From positions 186,001 to 250,000 of the forward strand of contig NZ_BDBC01000015.1 in assembly GCF_001612785.1 (NCBI RefSeq): a DNA stretch of 64,000 nucleotides. The letters run 5' to 3'. Made by a program: the position numbers and the translations under genes. The notes below the pieces were generated by a model. That model was not told where the DNA came from and did not search any database. It saw only the letters and a program-made list of their open reading frames with translations. This document shows positions 18,381 through 27,762 of the stretch, piece after piece. The first letter of the stretch is position 1, and the number at the start of each line of letters is the position of its first letter. Origin of the DNA: Nocardia beijingensis NBRC 16342. Its GTDB lineage: Bacteria > Actinomycetota > Actinomycetes > Mycobacteriales > Mycobacteriaceae.

Positions 18381-18746
18381 ATGAAAACCCCCACCTTCAG
18401 GCAACGGGTCGCCTACGATCTGGGCCGCGAGCTCCCCGAGGAGCTGCACGAGTGGGTCATTCACGACCTCGTCGGACACGGGGCCATGGAGCGCTATCTC
18501 GTCCGTTTCATCGGGCCGATGCTCCCGCTCCTCGCCTTGGTGCTGCTGTTCCCCGGGCCGATGCCCCTGAAGATCGGCTTGATCGTGATGATGATCGTCC
18601 CGCTGGTCGTCTTCACGGTCGCGCTGAGCTACGTCTGGCGCCGCTTCCGCCTGTTCCAGCACGGCCTCGACCCCGAACTGGTCGACCACGGCAAGTGCAC
18701 CGAACACGACCGCGACCTGTACGAACTGCGCTACGGCCACAGATAA
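18381..18746 (+). CDS. DUF5313 family membrane protein, paralogue
   Basis: A 121-residue protein, the second tandem DUF5313 copy. It shares the order of elements with its neighbour: RQRVAYDLGRELPEELHEWVIHDLVGHGAMERY, two membrane helices, then YVWRRFRLFQHGLDPELVD. The C-terminal tail differs (KCTEHDRDLYELRYGHR). The two genes lie between hairpin repeat copies B and C. Confidence 0.85.
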   Translation: MKTPTFRQRVAYDLGRELPEELHEWVIHDLVGHGAMERYLVRFIGPMLPLLALVLLFPGPMPLKIGLIVMMIVPLVVFTVALSYVWRRFRLFQHGLDPELVDHGKCTEHDRDLYELRYGHR

Positions 18747-19021
18747 CGCCGCCGATCGATGAGAAGCACGCGCGTCGAGAGCCCACGCGCGAAGATGTGT
18801 CACGGCTCGAATCCGACCCATCCGCAATCCTGAACCTCGCCGTCGCAGCATCGAAGCCGGGCCGACCACAGCATCCCAATCGCCGCCCGGCTCCCATCCG
18901 AACGACCGCTAGGTCAGCGCCGGGCGATGTCCGCTGACCGCCCTGACAGCACTACCCTCATCCGCGCACACCGAGTCCGGACTTGGGACACCTACGCGCC
19001 CAGCGCACCCCCACCACCGGT
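18747..19021. other. Intergenic sequence
   Basis: Gene-free sequence between the second DUF5313 gene and repeat copy C. No conserved motif or coding pattern was found. Confidence 0.5.
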
Positions 19022-19165
19022 TCCGAGCGAAGCGAGACCGAGCATCCGCGTTCGCGGCCCGGCTCGCGTTTACGCGGCCGCCGCGCACGCGACGAAGGAG
19101 CAAGCGGCGGTCGCGTAAACGCGAGCCACAAGAGGGCCGCGAACACCCAGCGCCGCAGGCGCTGG
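19022..19165. repeat. Hairpin repeat, copy C (inverted)
   Basis: Opposite orientation to copies A and B. The outer stem 19050-19060 with 19134-19144 has the same 11 bases. The inner stem has a different sequence, GGCTCGCGTTTACGCG (19061-19076) with CGCGTAAACGCGAGCC (19112-19127), and still pairs perfectly over 16 bp. The CCGCCGC/GCGGCGG stem (19078-19084 with 19104-19110) is kept, as is the CCAGCGCC-type hairpin (19147-19165). A partial extra copy (GCGAACGCTCAGCTGCG, GGCGCTGGAAAA) follows at 19184-19214. Confidence 0.85.
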
Positions 19166-19221
19166 AAAAACAAACACAGCCCCGCGAACGCTCAGCTGCG
19201 CGGGCGCTGGAAAATAACCCC

Positions 19222-19710
19222 ATGCCCGAATCGCAGAATGTAATCGCCACCGCCGACCTGGCCGATGAGATCGGACCGGAGATCCGCAGCTGCGACACGC
19301 AGTTCATCCAGTTCGGCGGGCGTGCCGCGTTCTCCGGACGCATCACCACGATCCGTTGCTTCCAGGACAATATGCTGGTCAAGCAGACGCTCGGCGAGCC
19401 GGGCGAGGGCAAGGTGCTGGTGGTCGACGGCGGCGCCAGCGTGCACACGGCGCTGGTCGGCGACATCATCGCCGGGCGCGGTGTCGAGAACGGCTGGGCC
19501 GGCGTCGTCGTCAACGGCGCCGTTCGCGACTCCGCCATCCTGCGCACCCTGGACATCGGCATCAAGGCGCTGGGCACCAACCCGCGCAAGAGCACGCAGA
19601 CCGGGAGCGGCGAGCGCGACGTTCCGGTGGAGTTCGGCGGGGTCACCTTCGTCCCCGGCGACGTGCTCTACAGCGATCACGACGGCATCGTGGTGCGCGC
19701 CGAGGACTGA
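19222..19710 (+). CDS. rraA: RraA family protein (regulator of RNase E activity type)
   Basis: A 162-residue RraA-like protein. Family motifs are [49 protein letters not shown] and [10 protein letters not shown]. Some RraA proteins inhibit RNase E; others of the same fold are 4-hydroxy-4-methyl-2-oxoglutarate/oxaloacetate lyases needing the GxxxGxxxxxxR...D signature, and GDIIAG plus R/D in NGAVRD are present here. Both roles remain possible. Repeat copy C lies directly upstream. Confidence 0.9.
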   Translation: MPESQNVIATADLADEIGPEIRSCDTQFIQFGGRAAFSGRITTIRCFQDNMLVKQTLGEPGEGKVLVVDGGASVHTALVGDIIAGRGVENGWAGVVVNGAVRDSAILRTLDIGIKALGTNPRKSTQTGSGERDVPVEFGGVTFVPGDVLYSDHDGIVVRAED

Positions 19711-19746
19711 GCCGGTCCGGCGGCGCGGCCGGATCCGTCCGGGCGC

Positions 19747-19965
19747 TCAGGCGGACACGATCGCCTTGTGACCGGCGAGCGCGACCACATCACCGATGTG
19801 CAATTGCCTGCCGCGCCGCAGTTCCACCTCGTCGTTCACCCGCACCAATCCGGCGGCGATCACCGTCTTCGCCTCCGAACCGGAATCGATCAGGTTGGCC
19901 AGCTTCAGAAACTGGCCGAGCCGAATAACGTCGTCATCGATCGGTACTTCGACTGGTTCCGACAT
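19747..19965 (-). CDS. S4-domain RNA-binding protein (YbcJ-like)
   Basis: A 72-residue protein consisting of one S4 RNA-binding domain: [50 protein letters not shown]. The ATG at 19965 defines the usual small YbcJ/YaaA-type size, while the frame runs open upstream without conserved sequence. It is convergent with rraA and divergent from lysX. It probably binds structured RNA or ribosomes. Confidence 0.9.
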   Translation of the reverse strand: MSEPVEVPIDDDVIRLGQFLKLANLIDSGSEAKTVIAAGLVRVNDEVELRRGRQLHIGDVVALAGHKAIVSA

Positions 19966-20268
19966 GGGTTGAATACTTACTCCCCCATCCGAACTCGCCG
20001 CACACCGACCCAGCTTCCCAGCGATCTCCGGGCAACTTATGCCGCACGCTCGCTCCGCGCAGAAATCGGACCGTCTCCACCGCATGCACCTAATTCCCGC
20101 CGATTCGGCCGGTCGCTCCGCACAGGTCGGCACGGAATCACGAAAGATCGTCGTCGAGCCTCCCCGCCGGGAAACGGACCGCGCCGGACTCGGGGCCGCG
20201 CGAACACCGCACAAACACGCGCGCCGCAGGCTTGGCAAATCCGACACACTCACGTACACACTGGTTCC
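19966..20268. other. Divergent intergenic region S4/lysX
   Basis: 303 bases between divergent start codons. It should contain the promoters of both genes, but no clear operator, repeat or leader motif was recognised. Confidence 0.45.
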
Positions 20269-23200
20269 GTGACCTCCACGCAAGCCCAGCAACACCTCGA
20301 CACCGCGCCACCCGCGGATAAACCGACTCCGCCGGTTCCACACCGTGGTCACGGACGCCTTTCGGAAGTGCCGCATATCGCGGGGTTGACGCTCGGTGTA
20401 TTCGCGGTGCTGTGCTTCCTCTGGAGCCTCTCGCCCGCGCTGCGTTTCCTGACCCAGGTGCCGCGCCGCTATATCGATACCTATTACTTCGACGCCCCCG
20501 ACACGAACTTGATGTGGGCGCTGGTGGTCGGGCTGACAGCCGGTGCGATCACCAGCCGCAAACGAATTGCCTGGTGGTTGCTGATCGGCTATCTCGCGAT
20601 CTACACGGTGGTCAATGCCATCGCCTTCGCCGAGCGCGGCAGCATAAACGCGCTGGTGGCGATGGTGCTGCACGCGGCAGTGATCGGCGTGCTCATCGCG
20701 GCGTGGCCGGAGTTCTACACCAAGGTGCGCCGCGGCGCCGGGTGGAAGGCGCTCGGCGTGCTGGTCGGTGGCCTGGCGATCGGCGCGCTGCTGGGCTGGG
20801 GACTGGTGGAACTGTTCCCCGGCAGTCTTCCGCCGGGCCTGCAGCGGCCGGGGTGGGCGGTCTACCGGGTGACCGCGGCGGTGCTGGCGGAGAACGAGCG
20901 CTTCGACGGACATCCGCGACCGTTCGTCAACTTCCTGCTCGGCCTGTTCGGCGCGATCGCACTGCTGGCGGCGGTGATCATCCTGTTGCGTTCGCAACGC
21001 GCGGCGAACGCGATGACCGGCACCGACGAGTCGGCGCTGCGCGGGCTGCTGGAGCGCTCGGACGTGGAGGATTCGCTCGGCTACTTCGCCACCCGCAGGG
21101 ACAAGGCGGTGGTGTTCGCCCCGAGCGGCAAGGCGGCGGTGACCTATCGGGTGGAACTGGGCGTCTCGCTGGCCAGTGGCGACCCGATCGGCATCCGCGA
21201 GGCGTGGCCGCAGGCCATCGATGCCTGGCTGCGTCAGGCCGATCAATTCGGCTGGGCGCCCGCGGTGATGGGCGCCAGTGAACTCGGTGCGACGGCGTAC
21301 CGGCGCGCGGGCCTGTCCGCGCTGCGTCTCGGTGACGAGGCCATTCTGGACACCAGGAACTTCTCGCTGGCCGGACCGGAGATGAAGCCGGTCCGCCAGG
21401 CCGCGAACCGGCTGCGCAAGCACGGTGTCGTGGTCCGCATCCGCAGGCATCGCGATATCCCCGCCGAGGAGTTCCCCCGGATCATCGCCCGCGCCGATGC
21501 CTGGCGCGACACCGAGACCGAACGCGGGTTCTCGATGGCGCTCGGCAGACTGGGCGACGCCTTGGACGGCGATTGTCTGCTGGTGGAGGCGGTCAATCCG
21601 CAGGACCGGGTGCTCGGCATGCTGTCGCTGGTGCCGTGGGGACGCACCGGCGTATCGCTGGAGCTGATGCGCCGCGATCCAGGTGGTCCCAACGGCGTGA
21701 TGGAGCTGATGATCTCGCAGCTCGCGCTGAACTCGGAGCTGTACGGCATCACCAAGGTGTCGCTGAACTTCGCGGTGTTCCGCTCGGTGTTCGAGGAGGG
21801 CGGCCGGATCGGGGCCGGTCCCGTGCTGCGTCTGTGGCGCGGCGTGCTGCTGTTCTTCTCCCGCTGGTGGCAGCTGGAGGCGCTGTATCGCTCGAATGTG
21901 AAGTACCAGCCGCACTGGGTGCCCCGGTTCTTCCTGTTCGAAGAGCGCAGGCAGCTGCCACGGGTCGCGATGGCCAGCGCGCTGGCCGAAGGCTTCCTGC
22001 CGCGCTTCGGCAAGGAGCCGGACACCGCGATCCACACCGGCGAGCATGTCGCGGTGCCCGCCACGGTGACGGGTCTGCACGCCGACGGTAGCCCGCCGGA
22101 CCTACCCGAACTCGAGGGCACCGAACAATTGCCGCGCAGGCCGGAACAGGTCCGAGTTCGGATGGACAAACTGGCTCGGCTGGCGGAATCCGGCATCGAT
22201 CCCTATCCGGTCGCCTACCCGCCGACGCATACGGTCGCCGACGCGCGGCGTTCCCCGCGCGGCACCACGGTCCGGGTCTGCGGCAGGTTGCTGCGCATCC
22301 GCGACTACGGCGGCGTGATCTTCGCGGTGGTCCGGGACTGGACCGACGACATCCAGCTGGTCATCGATCGCGATCGGGTCGGCGCCGCACGCAGCGCCGA
22401 GTTCGGCGAGTTCTTCGATCTGGGCGATCTGATCGAGGTGAGCGGCCAGATCGGGGCCAGCAGGCGCGGCGAGCTGTCGCTGCTCGCGGCGGACTGGCGG
22501 ATGCTGGGCAAATGCCTGCACCCGTTGCCCGACAAGTGGAAAGGGCTGGCCGATCCCGAGGCCAGGGTGCGGCAGCGCTACGTCGACATGGCGATCAACA
22601 CCGAGATCCGCGAAGTGCTGGCCAAGCGCAGCGCGGTGGTGCGCTCGCTGCGTGACTCGCTGAACTCTTTGGGTTACCTGGAAGTGGAGACGCCGATCCT
22701 GCAACAGGTGCACGGCGGCGCCAACGCGACGCCGTTCCTCACCCACATCAACGCCTACGACCTCGACCTGTACCTGCGGATCGCCCCCGAGCTGTATCTG
22801 AAGCGGCTGTGCGTCGGCGGCATGGAGAAGGTGTTCGAGATCGGGCGCACCTTCCGCAACGAGGGCGTCGACTTCAGCCACAATCCCGAGTTCACCATTC
22901 TCGAGGCCTACGAGGCGCACAGCGACTACGAGCGCATGATGCACACCTGCCGGAGGCTGATCCAGAACGCCGCGATCGCGGCCAACGGCGCCATGGTGGC
23001 CATGCGGCCCAAGGGCGACGGGACCTTCGAGGAGGTGGACATCTCCGGCGAGTGGCGGGTGCGGACGGTGCACGGCGCGGTGTCGGACGCGGTCGGCGCG
23101 GAGATCACCCCCGAGACCGATGTCGAGGAGTTGCGCGCGCTGTGCGAGAAGGCCGAGGTGCCCTATCAGCACGGCTGGGACGCCGGTCAGGTGGTGCTGG

Positions 23201-23592
23201 AGATGTACGAGCACCTGGTCGAATCCCGCACCGAGGAGCCGACTTTCTACATCGACTTCCCGACCTCGGTGTCCCCCTTGACCAGACAGCACCGCAGCAT
23301 CCCCGGCGTGACCGAACGCTGGGACCTGGTCGCCTGGGGCGTCGAACTCGGCACCGCGTACAGCGAACTCACCGACCCCGTCGAGCAGCGCCGCAGGCTC
23401 ACCGAGCAGTCACTGCTCGCCGCCAACGGTGATCCGGAGGCGATGGAACTCGACGAGGACTTCCTGCAGGCGCTCGAGCACGCCATGCCGCCGACCGGCG
23501 GGCTCGGCATGGGTGTCGACCGCGTCGTCATGCTGATCACCGGACGCAGCATTCGCGAGACACTGCCGTTCCCCTTGGTGAAACCACGCTGA
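20269..23592 (+). CDS. lysX: Bifunctional lysylphosphatidylglycerol synthetase / lysyl-tRNA synthetase LysX
   Basis: A 1107-residue fused protein as in Mycobacterium LysX. Residues about 40-250 form an MprF-like membrane domain. Residues about 264-570 are the DUF2156 transferase ([16 protein letters not shown] to LPRFGKEP). An OB-fold anticodon domain starts near 664 ([18 protein letters not shown]). A class II synthetase core follows with [20 protein letters not shown] near 857 and motif 3 [12 protein letters not shown] near 1078. It adds lysine from Lys-tRNA to phosphatidylglycerol, giving resistance to cationic peptides. GTG at 20269 was chosen over upstream non-conserved sequence. Confidence 0.95.
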   Translation: MTSTQAQQHLDTAPPADKPTPPVPHRGHGRLSEVPHIAGLTLGVFAVLCFLWSLSPALRFLTQVPRRYIDTYYFDAPDTNLMWALVVGLTAGAITSRKRIAWWLLIGYLAIYTVVNAIAFAERGSINALVAMVLHAAVIGVLIAAWPEFYTKVRRGAGWKALGVLVGGLAIGALLGWGLVELFPGSLPPGLQRPGWAVYRVTAAVLAENERFDGHPRPFVNFLLGLFGAIALLAAVIILLRSQRAANAMTGTDESALRGLLERSDVEDSLGYFATRRDKAVVFAPSGKAAVTYRVELGVSLASGDPIGIREAWPQAIDAWLRQADQFGWAPAVMGASELGATAYRRAGLSALRLGDEAILDTRNFSLAGPEMKPVRQAANRLRKHGVVVRIRRHRDIPAEEFPRIIARADAWRDTETERGFSMALGRLGDALDGDCLLVEAVNPQDRVLGMLSLVPWGRTGVSLELMRRDPGGPNGVMELMISQLALNSELYGITKVSLNFAVFRSVFEEGGRIGAGPVLRLWRGVLLFFSRWWQLEALYRSNVKYQPHWVPRFFLFEERRQLPRVAMASALAEGFLPRFGKEPDTAIHTGEHVAVPATVTGLHADGSPPDLPELEGTEQLPRRPEQVRVRMDKLARLAESGIDPYPVAYPPTHTVADARRSPRGTTVRVCGRLLRIRDYGGVIFAVVRDWTDDIQLVIDRDRVGAARSAEFGEFFDLGDLIEVSGQIGASRRGELSLLAADWRMLGKCLHPLPDKWKGLADPEARVRQRYVDMAINTEIREVLAKRSAVVRSLRDSLNSLGYLEVETPILQQVHGGANATPFLTHINAYDLDLYLRIAPELYLKRLCVGGMEKVFEIGRTFRNEGVDFSHNPEFTILEAYEAHSDYERMMHTCRRLIQNAAIAANGAMVAMRPKGDGTFEEVDISGEWRVRTVHGAVSDAVGAEITPETDVEELRALCEKAEVPYQHGWDAGQVVLEMYEHLVESRTEEPTFYIDFPTSVSPLTRQHRSIPGVTERWDLVAWGVELGTAYSELTDPVEQRRRLTEQSLLAANGDPEAMELDEDFLQALEHAMPPTGGLGMGVDRVVMLITGRSIRETLPFPLVKPR

Positions 23593-23693
23593 CGCGAACC
23601 TTCGATCCGGAAGGGTACGCATCGATCGAATCGGACCGCTACCCTTGGAGTTTCGGCCCCGGGAGGAGGCCGCTACACCAAAGGGGTTCCGAT

Positions 23694-23906
23694 ATGTACC
23701 TTGACCTGCTGACGAACGCCAGTCTGCTGGACCATTCCGTGTGGGCGAGCCCCGATACCTGGAACTCAGCGCTCGAGCTGGCCGCCAAAAAGAAGAAGAG
23801 CCGGGGCGGCGGCGGCCTGATCATCGGCGCGCTCTGCTGCCTGCTGGTGGTCGCGCTCATCATCGGCGGCATCTACCTGCTGACCAAGCGCAGGAAGAAC
23901 AACTGA
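23694..23906 (+). CDS. Small single-pass membrane protein
   Basis: A 70-residue protein with a polar N-terminal half, a Lys-rich stretch (AAKKKKSRGGGG), one transmembrane helix (LIIGALCCLLVVALIIGGIYLL) and a basic tail (KRRKNN). It lies about 100 bases after lysX. No family is recognised. The sharp hydrophobic segment and good codon use support a real gene; the function is unknown. Confidence 0.6.
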   Translation: MYLDLLTNASLLDHSVWASPDTWNSALELAAKKKKSRGGGGLIIGALCCLLVVALIIGGIYLLTKRRKNN

Positions 23907-23927
23907 CGGCACTTCGACGGCTCGGCT

Positions 23928-23948
23928 CGGCCCGTGCGAACCGGGCCG
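23928..23948 (+). terminator. Possible terminator after the small membrane protein gene
   Basis: CGGCCCG (23928-23934) and CGGGCCG (23942-23948) form a 7-bp stem, nested in an outer CGACGG/CCGTCG pairing. There is no clear T run. Confidence 0.4.
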
Positions 23949-24087
23949 TCGATTCGCACCACCGTTGCCGTGGTCTGAAGCACGCTCGTACGCAGTCTCC
24001 ACAGCACCGCGATCCGTCCGTGCGGGTGCCCTTGGTTCGACCGAATGAATGCCTTGGAGCGCTCGGCCGAAGCCGAACCGATCGTTT

Positions 24088-24666
24088 CTAAAGCCGATCG
24101 ATCTCGGTGAGATCGATATCCAGATCGAACGGCACGGTCAGCTTCAGGCGATCATGGTGAATTCCGGTAAGCGCGTAGGTCTTCGTGGCCGGGTCCAATT
24201 CGTAGACGTAGACGACCGGGCGGCCATCGACGTTCTCGACTCGCCAGAAGTGCGCGATTCCCGCTCGGGCATACAGTTGCGGCTTGCGCTCCCGATCCCG
24301 GGTGCGAGATTCCGCCGACACCACTTCTACTGCCAGGACGACGTCATCGGCAACATACGAGGTGAGCTCGGGACCACCGTCACGGTCGGCGTGGATGACG
24401 ACCAGGTCGGGTTCCGGCCGCTGGTCCCGTCCGAGCGTCACCGTCATTTCCCGCCGCACCCGTAGGTGTGCCGGGGCGAAATGACGGAGCACGGAGTCGA
24501 GCAGCGTGATGGCCAGCATGTGGAACTTCGCCTGCGGGCTCACGAAGACGAGACTCCCGTCGATCAGCTCGGTGTGCGGGGGAAGGTCTGGCAGGCGATC
24601 GAGATCCTCGGCGACGAACCCGCCCGGCGGCGGGCGCAGCCACTGCGGAAACGGCTCGACGGTCAT
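24088..24666 (-). CDS. Uma2 family PD-(D/E)XK nuclease-fold protein
   Basis: A 192-residue Uma2-type (DUF820) protein. The core shows the restriction-endonuclease-like motif: PEPDLVVIHADR carries the Asp, AVEVVSAESRTRDRERKPQLYARAGI carries Glu and Lys, and FWRVENVDGRPVVYVYELDP follows. Proteins of this family are widespread, often in multiple copies, and their role is largely unknown; nuclease activity has seldom been shown. It stands alone between two plus-strand genes. Confidence 0.9.
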   Translation of the reverse strand: MTVEPFPQWLRPPPGGFVAEDLDRLPDLPPHTELIDGSLVFVSPQAKFHMLAITLLDSVLRHFAPAHLRVRREMTVTLGRDQRPEPDLVVIHADRDGGPELTSYVADDVVLAVEVVSAESRTRDRERKPQLYARAGIAHFWRVENVDGRPVVYVYELDPATKTYALTGIHHDRLKLTVPFDLDIDLTEIDRL

Positions 24667-24745
24667 GGTTCGAGTATGTCACCCCTGATGGGCTGGACGG
24701 AGGGCCGATGGGGCCGGATGGAGGGGAGCGAGGGCATCCGGCAGA

Positions 24746-25369
24746 GTGGGGCGGGTGCAGTTGATTCTCGTTCGCCATGCCCAGCCGGTCCGGATGCTCA
24801 GTTCGGGTGGGCCGGCCGATCCGGAGTTGGCCCCGGTGGGGCTGGAGCAGGCCGAGCGGGTGCCTGCGGCGCTCGGTCATCACCGGATTTCCCGGGTGGT
24901 GAGCAGCCCGCAGCGCCGGGCTCGGGAGACGGCCGCGCCGACCGCCGCGAAACTGGGGCTCGGCGTCGAGGTCGTCGACGACCTCGCCGAATACGATCGC
25001 GATCTCCCGGCCTACATCCCCATCGAGGACGCCAAGGTCGAGTTCCGCGACGCCTACGACCGGATCAAGGCCGGACATCTTCCGGTGCAGGTGGACGGTG
25101 CGGCGTTCAAAGCCAGGGTGCATGCCGCGGTCACCGGTATCGTCGCGGCCACCGATCCGGCCGACACGGTCGTGGTGTTCGCGCACGGCGGCGTGATCAA
25201 CGTGTTGCTGCAAGAGGTCCTCGGGCTGGAGCGGCCGCTGACCTTCCCCATCGACTACTGCTCGATCACCCGCGTCCTGTTCTCCCGCACCGGCCGCCGC
25301 ACGGCCGCGACCGTCAACGAGAACGGGCACGTCTGGGATCTGCTGCCGCGCAATATCGCCGGGCGCTGA
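24746..25369 (+). CDS. Histidine phosphatase family protein
   Basis: A 207-residue phosphoglycerate-mutase-like phosphatase. The catalytic LILVRHAQPV motif is at residues 6-15 and the second catalytic His is in VVVFAHGGVIN. Length and the VSSPQRRARETA segment fit bacterial broad-specificity acid phosphatases. The start is a GTG at 24746; a GTG three codons later is an equally possible alternative. The substrate is not known. Confidence 0.9.
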   Translation: MGRVQLILVRHAQPVRMLSSGGPADPELAPVGLEQAERVPAALGHHRISRVVSSPQRRARETAAPTAAKLGLGVEVVDDLAEYDRDLPAYIPIEDAKVEFRDAYDRIKAGHLPVQVDGAAFKARVHAAVTGIVAATDPADTVVVFAHGGVINVLLQEVLGLERPLTFPIDYCSITRVLFSRTGRRTAATVNENGHVWDLLPRNIAGR

Positions 25370-25482
25370 GCACTCACAGCCGATTGCCAGGCGTATCGAA
25401 CCGGTGTCCCAGTCACGGAATCTGAGATAGGACACGTGAGCCGCTCCGATCGGCGGCCCGCGATCCGAACGAAAGGAATTCC

Positions 25483-25821
25483 GTGTCGCTTTTCAAAACT
25501 GCCACGCCGCTGCGGCGTCTGGCCCGCGTGGCCGTCGCCGGCGCGCTGATCGCCGTCCCCCTGGCCGCTCTGGCGACGACCGCGTCCGCCGAAACCCCGG
25601 TAGCGCCGGGCGTGGTGCAGGTCGTGGACGCACCGCAGCAGGTCGCCGACCACGACCGCGATTTCGACCGGGACGGACGGCACGACGATCCGGGCCGTGG
25701 ACCGGACAACGGCCCAGGGCATGGTCCCGACAACGGACCCGGCCGTGGACCGAACGACGGCCCACGGCAGGACGGCCCGGCGCCGCAGCAGCAGTTCCTG
25801 CCGCCGACCGGGTCGAGCTAG
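25483..25821 (+). CDS. Small secreted Asp/Gly/Pro-rich protein, copy 1
   Basis: A 112-residue exported protein. A signal peptide with TPLRRLARVAVAGALIAVPL ends at ASA-E (residue 36). A short conserved region VVQVVDAPQQVAD is followed by a disordered stretch of DNGPGHGPDNGPGRGPNDGP type repeats. The last seven residues are LPPTGSS. LPPTG resembles a sortase signal, but no hydrophobic helix or basic tail follows, so cell-wall sorting by the usual route is unlikely. The start is GTG with AAAGGAA upstream. No family is recognised. Confidence 0.75.
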   Translation: MSLFKTATPLRRLARVAVAGALIAVPLAALATTASAETPVAPGVVQVVDAPQQVADHDRDFDRDGRHDDPGRGPDNGPGHGPDNGPGRGPNDGPRQDGPAPQQQFLPPTGSS

Positions 25822-25834
25822 TCACGACCCCATC

Positions 25835-25885
25835 GAAACCGCAGGGGCCGCCTCCAGAAGTTCGGAGGCGGGCCCTGCGGGTTTC
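25835..25885 (+). terminator. Terminator of secreted protein copy 1
   Basis: A long hairpin: the arm at 25835-25855 starting GAAACCGCAGGG pairs with the arm at 25864-25885 ending CCTGCGGGTTTC, with one interruption and an 8-base loop. Confidence 0.8.
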
Positions 25886-26116
25886 GGCGCCTGCCCAGCC
25901 ATTCATGCGATCCAGCTGGGCGCCCAGGCTTCGGCTGTCGCACTGCCGACGCCAGCAAGAAGAGGCACGTCCGGGATCCATTGCAGCGCAACATCGCGCC
26001 GCACATTCACAGCCGATTGCCAGGCCCATCGCACCGATGTCCCAGCGACGAAATCTTCGATAGGACCGGTGAGCCGCTCGCAGACAGTGGCTCACGGTTC
26101 GAGAGGAAGGAATCCC

Positions 26117-26455
26117 GTGTCGCTCTCCAAAACCGTTACGCCGCTGCGGCGTCTGGCCGGAATAGCAGCCGCAGGCGCGCTCGTCACCGTCCCGCTCGCG
26201 GCCTTCGCCGCGACCGCGTCCGCGGAAACCCCCGCCGATCAGGGCCAGATCCAGCTGGTGGACGCGCCGCAGCAGGGCGCCGACATCGACGGCGGCCCTC
26301 GTCATTTCGAACGTTTCGAACGGCATGACGGGCCGGATGGCCCTCGTCATTTCGAACACTTCGAACGGCACGACGGCCCGGACGGCGGACCGTGGCTGGA
26401 TGGCCCGCGGCAGAGGCACTTTTTCCATGTGCTTCCGCCCACCGGCTCCAGCTAG
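26117..26455 (+). CDS. Small secreted protein, copy 2 (paralogue)
   Basis: A 112-residue exported paralogue, identical in length to copy 1. The signal peptide ends at ASA-E (residue 36), followed by IQLVDAPQQGADI. The variable middle is different: Phe/Glu/His-rich units (RHFERFERHDGPDGP, RHFEHFERHDGPDGG) replace the Gly/Pro/Asn-rich ones. The end is again LPPTGSS. GTG start with GAGGAAGGAA upstream. Retention of both ends with a diverged middle suggests that the ends are functional. Role unknown. Confidence 0.75.
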   Translation: MSLSKTVTPLRRLAGIAAAGALVTVPLAAFAATASAETPADQGQIQLVDAPQQGADIDGGPRHFERFERHDGPDGPRHFEHFERHDGPDGGPWLDGPRQRHFFHVLPPTGSS

Positions 26456-26472
26456 CCCCCACCACATCGAAA

Positions 26473-26504
26473 AGGGCCCACCTCCGAGTTCGGAGGTGGG
26501 CCCT
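26473..26504. terminator. Bidirectional terminator between secreted protein copy 2 and cutinase
   Basis: A perfect 15-bp stem AGGGCCCACCTCCGA (26473-26487) with TCGGAGGTGGGCCCT (26490-26504), 2-base loop, between two convergent genes. Confidence 0.85.
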
Positions 26505-26521
26505 GTGGTTTCGGTGCTCGC

Positions 26522-27421
26522 TCAGGCCATGCCCGCGATCCAGTTGTGCATCCAGGAGATCGCCGTCTGGCCGCCACCGACGGGGTAGCTGCCGTACAAG
26601 GTGTGCGCCTGGGACTTGTAGAAACGCTCCAGGTCCTTGACCCGCTGCTGGTTGGCCGAGTCGGTCAGCTGCGACTGGAGTACGGGGACACCACCCGAAC
26701 TCATCAGGTCGCCGAGGATGTTGCCCGCCTCGATCTGGTAGCGCCACATGTTGGCCGGGTTGGCGTCCGAAGCCTGGGCGAGGAATCCGGCGAAGCGCGT
26801 GACGAAGTCCTCGGTCGCGGTGGCGCAGTACAGGTCGTCGAGCGCGCAGATGGTGCGGGTGCGATCGCTGACCCACCCGAAGCCGCCGACGCGAGGGCCA
26901 CCGGCGCCCGCGCCCGGCGCGACCGGGCCGACCTGGATGTCGGTGGGCGAACGACGCGGATCGGAGATCAGGCCGACACCGGCGATCCGGTCGGGCGGCA
27001 CCACACCGAGGCCGGTGCCGATCTCGGCGGCCAGATCACCGGCGGCGTCCGCGCCCTGGCTGTAGCCGACCAGCGCGATCTTGGTCGCGCCGCACTGCTG
27101 GGCCATGTTCGCGATCAGGCCGCGCGCGTTGTCGACCGCTTCCTTCTTGGAGTTGCCGTAAACCTCGCCCTCCCACGGGAAGGCGGTCGCGGCGTAGGTC
27201 ACGTAGTCGACCTCCGCCGAGGACGGCAGGCCACGGGTGACGCCGGCCAGCATGCCCGGCTGCGGGTTCTTCTCGTGCCCGGTCTCCCAGGTACCCGGGA
27301 TCGCCACCACGTACAGGCTCGGGCAACCGGGCGCGGCGGTCGCCGAACCGCTACCGAAAACCAAGCCGGACATCACGGTCGCGGACGCGCCCAGAGCCGC
27401 GACGACCTTCTTCCACTGCAT
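26522..27421 (-). CDS. Cutinase family (Culp-like) secreted esterase
   Basis: A 299-residue exported alpha/beta hydrolase. ATG 27421 begins a signal peptide (QWKKVVAALGASATVMSG) cleaved near ATAAPG. The nucleophile lies in GYSQGA (Ser121). The acid is expected in ICALDDLYC between two cysteines, and a His lies at 273 in AHTLYGSY. Mycobacterial Culps of this pattern are lipases/phospholipases or esterases. The C-terminal region beyond the core is longer than in fungal cutinases. Purine-rich GGAGCGG precedes the start. Natural substrate is unknown. Confidence 0.9.
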   Translation of the reverse strand: MQWKKVVAALGASATVMSGLVFGSGSATAAPGCPSLYVVAIPGTWETGHEKNPQPGMLAGVTRGLPSSAEVDYVTYAATAFPWEGEVYGNSKKEAVDNARGLIANMAQQCGATKIALVGYSQGADAAGDLAAEIGTGLGVVPPDRIAGVGLISDPRRSPTDIQVGPVAPGAGAGGPRVGGFGWVSDRTRTICALDDLYCATATEDFVTRFAGFLAQASDANPANMWRYQIEAGNILGDLMSSGGVPVLQSQLTDSANQQRVKDLERFYKSQAHTLYGSYPVGGGQTAISWMHNWIAGMA

Positions 27422-27698
27422 ACCGCTCCAAACCTCGCCCTCGTCGAACGTCCCGCCGAGTTGCCGCGTCCATGCTGACCGCACTGGATGTCGTTCCAGT
27501 GCACGCCGGGTGAACACAAGTCACCCGACCGGATGACGTGCACTCACAACCACATCCCAAGATCAGCAGCACGCCGGAGATCACAATAAGGCCACGCCCG
27601 CCGCAATGCCATTCGAACCCCGTAGTGTGTCGGATTTCCGTCGGCGGGGCGACCCGCGGCCGGGAATCGAGGACTGAATGGTCCGATTCGAACGCGAA
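27422..27698. other. Intergenic region upstream of cutinase
   Basis: About 277 bases with no supported gene. It should hold the cutinase promoter on the minus strand; a locally A-rich segment is seen around 27570-27590. No operator was recognised. Confidence 0.45.
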
Positions 27699-27735
27699 AA
27701 AGGCGCCTGTGGACGAGTTGTCCACAGGCGCCTTT
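27699..27735 (-). terminator. Terminator of the gltBD operon
   Basis: A perfect 15-bp stem AAAGGCGCCTGTGGA (27699-27713) with TCCACAGGCGCCTTT (27721-27735), 7-base loop, with a short T run on the minus strand. It lies 28 bases after the gltD stop. Confidence 0.85.
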
Positions 27736-27762
27736 CGTTTCCGCTCCGGTAAGAGAGGGGAC

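Larger units (their letters stand above)
25374..26516. repeat. Tandem duplication of a secreted-protein gene unit (period 633 bp)
   Basis: Two tandem units start with the same 19 bases (TCACAGCCGATTGCCAGGC at 25374 and 26007). They share a leader containing a GTCCCAG...GATAGGA pattern and an RBS, a secreted 112-residue gene, and a long terminator hairpin. Divergence is substantial in the variable part of the genes, so the duplication is not recent. Confidence 0.8.

Noticed and set aside
25793..25818. Sortase substrate assignment for the LPPTGSS proteins
   Set aside because: The proteins end immediately after the motif, without the hydrophobic helix and basic tail required for sorting.
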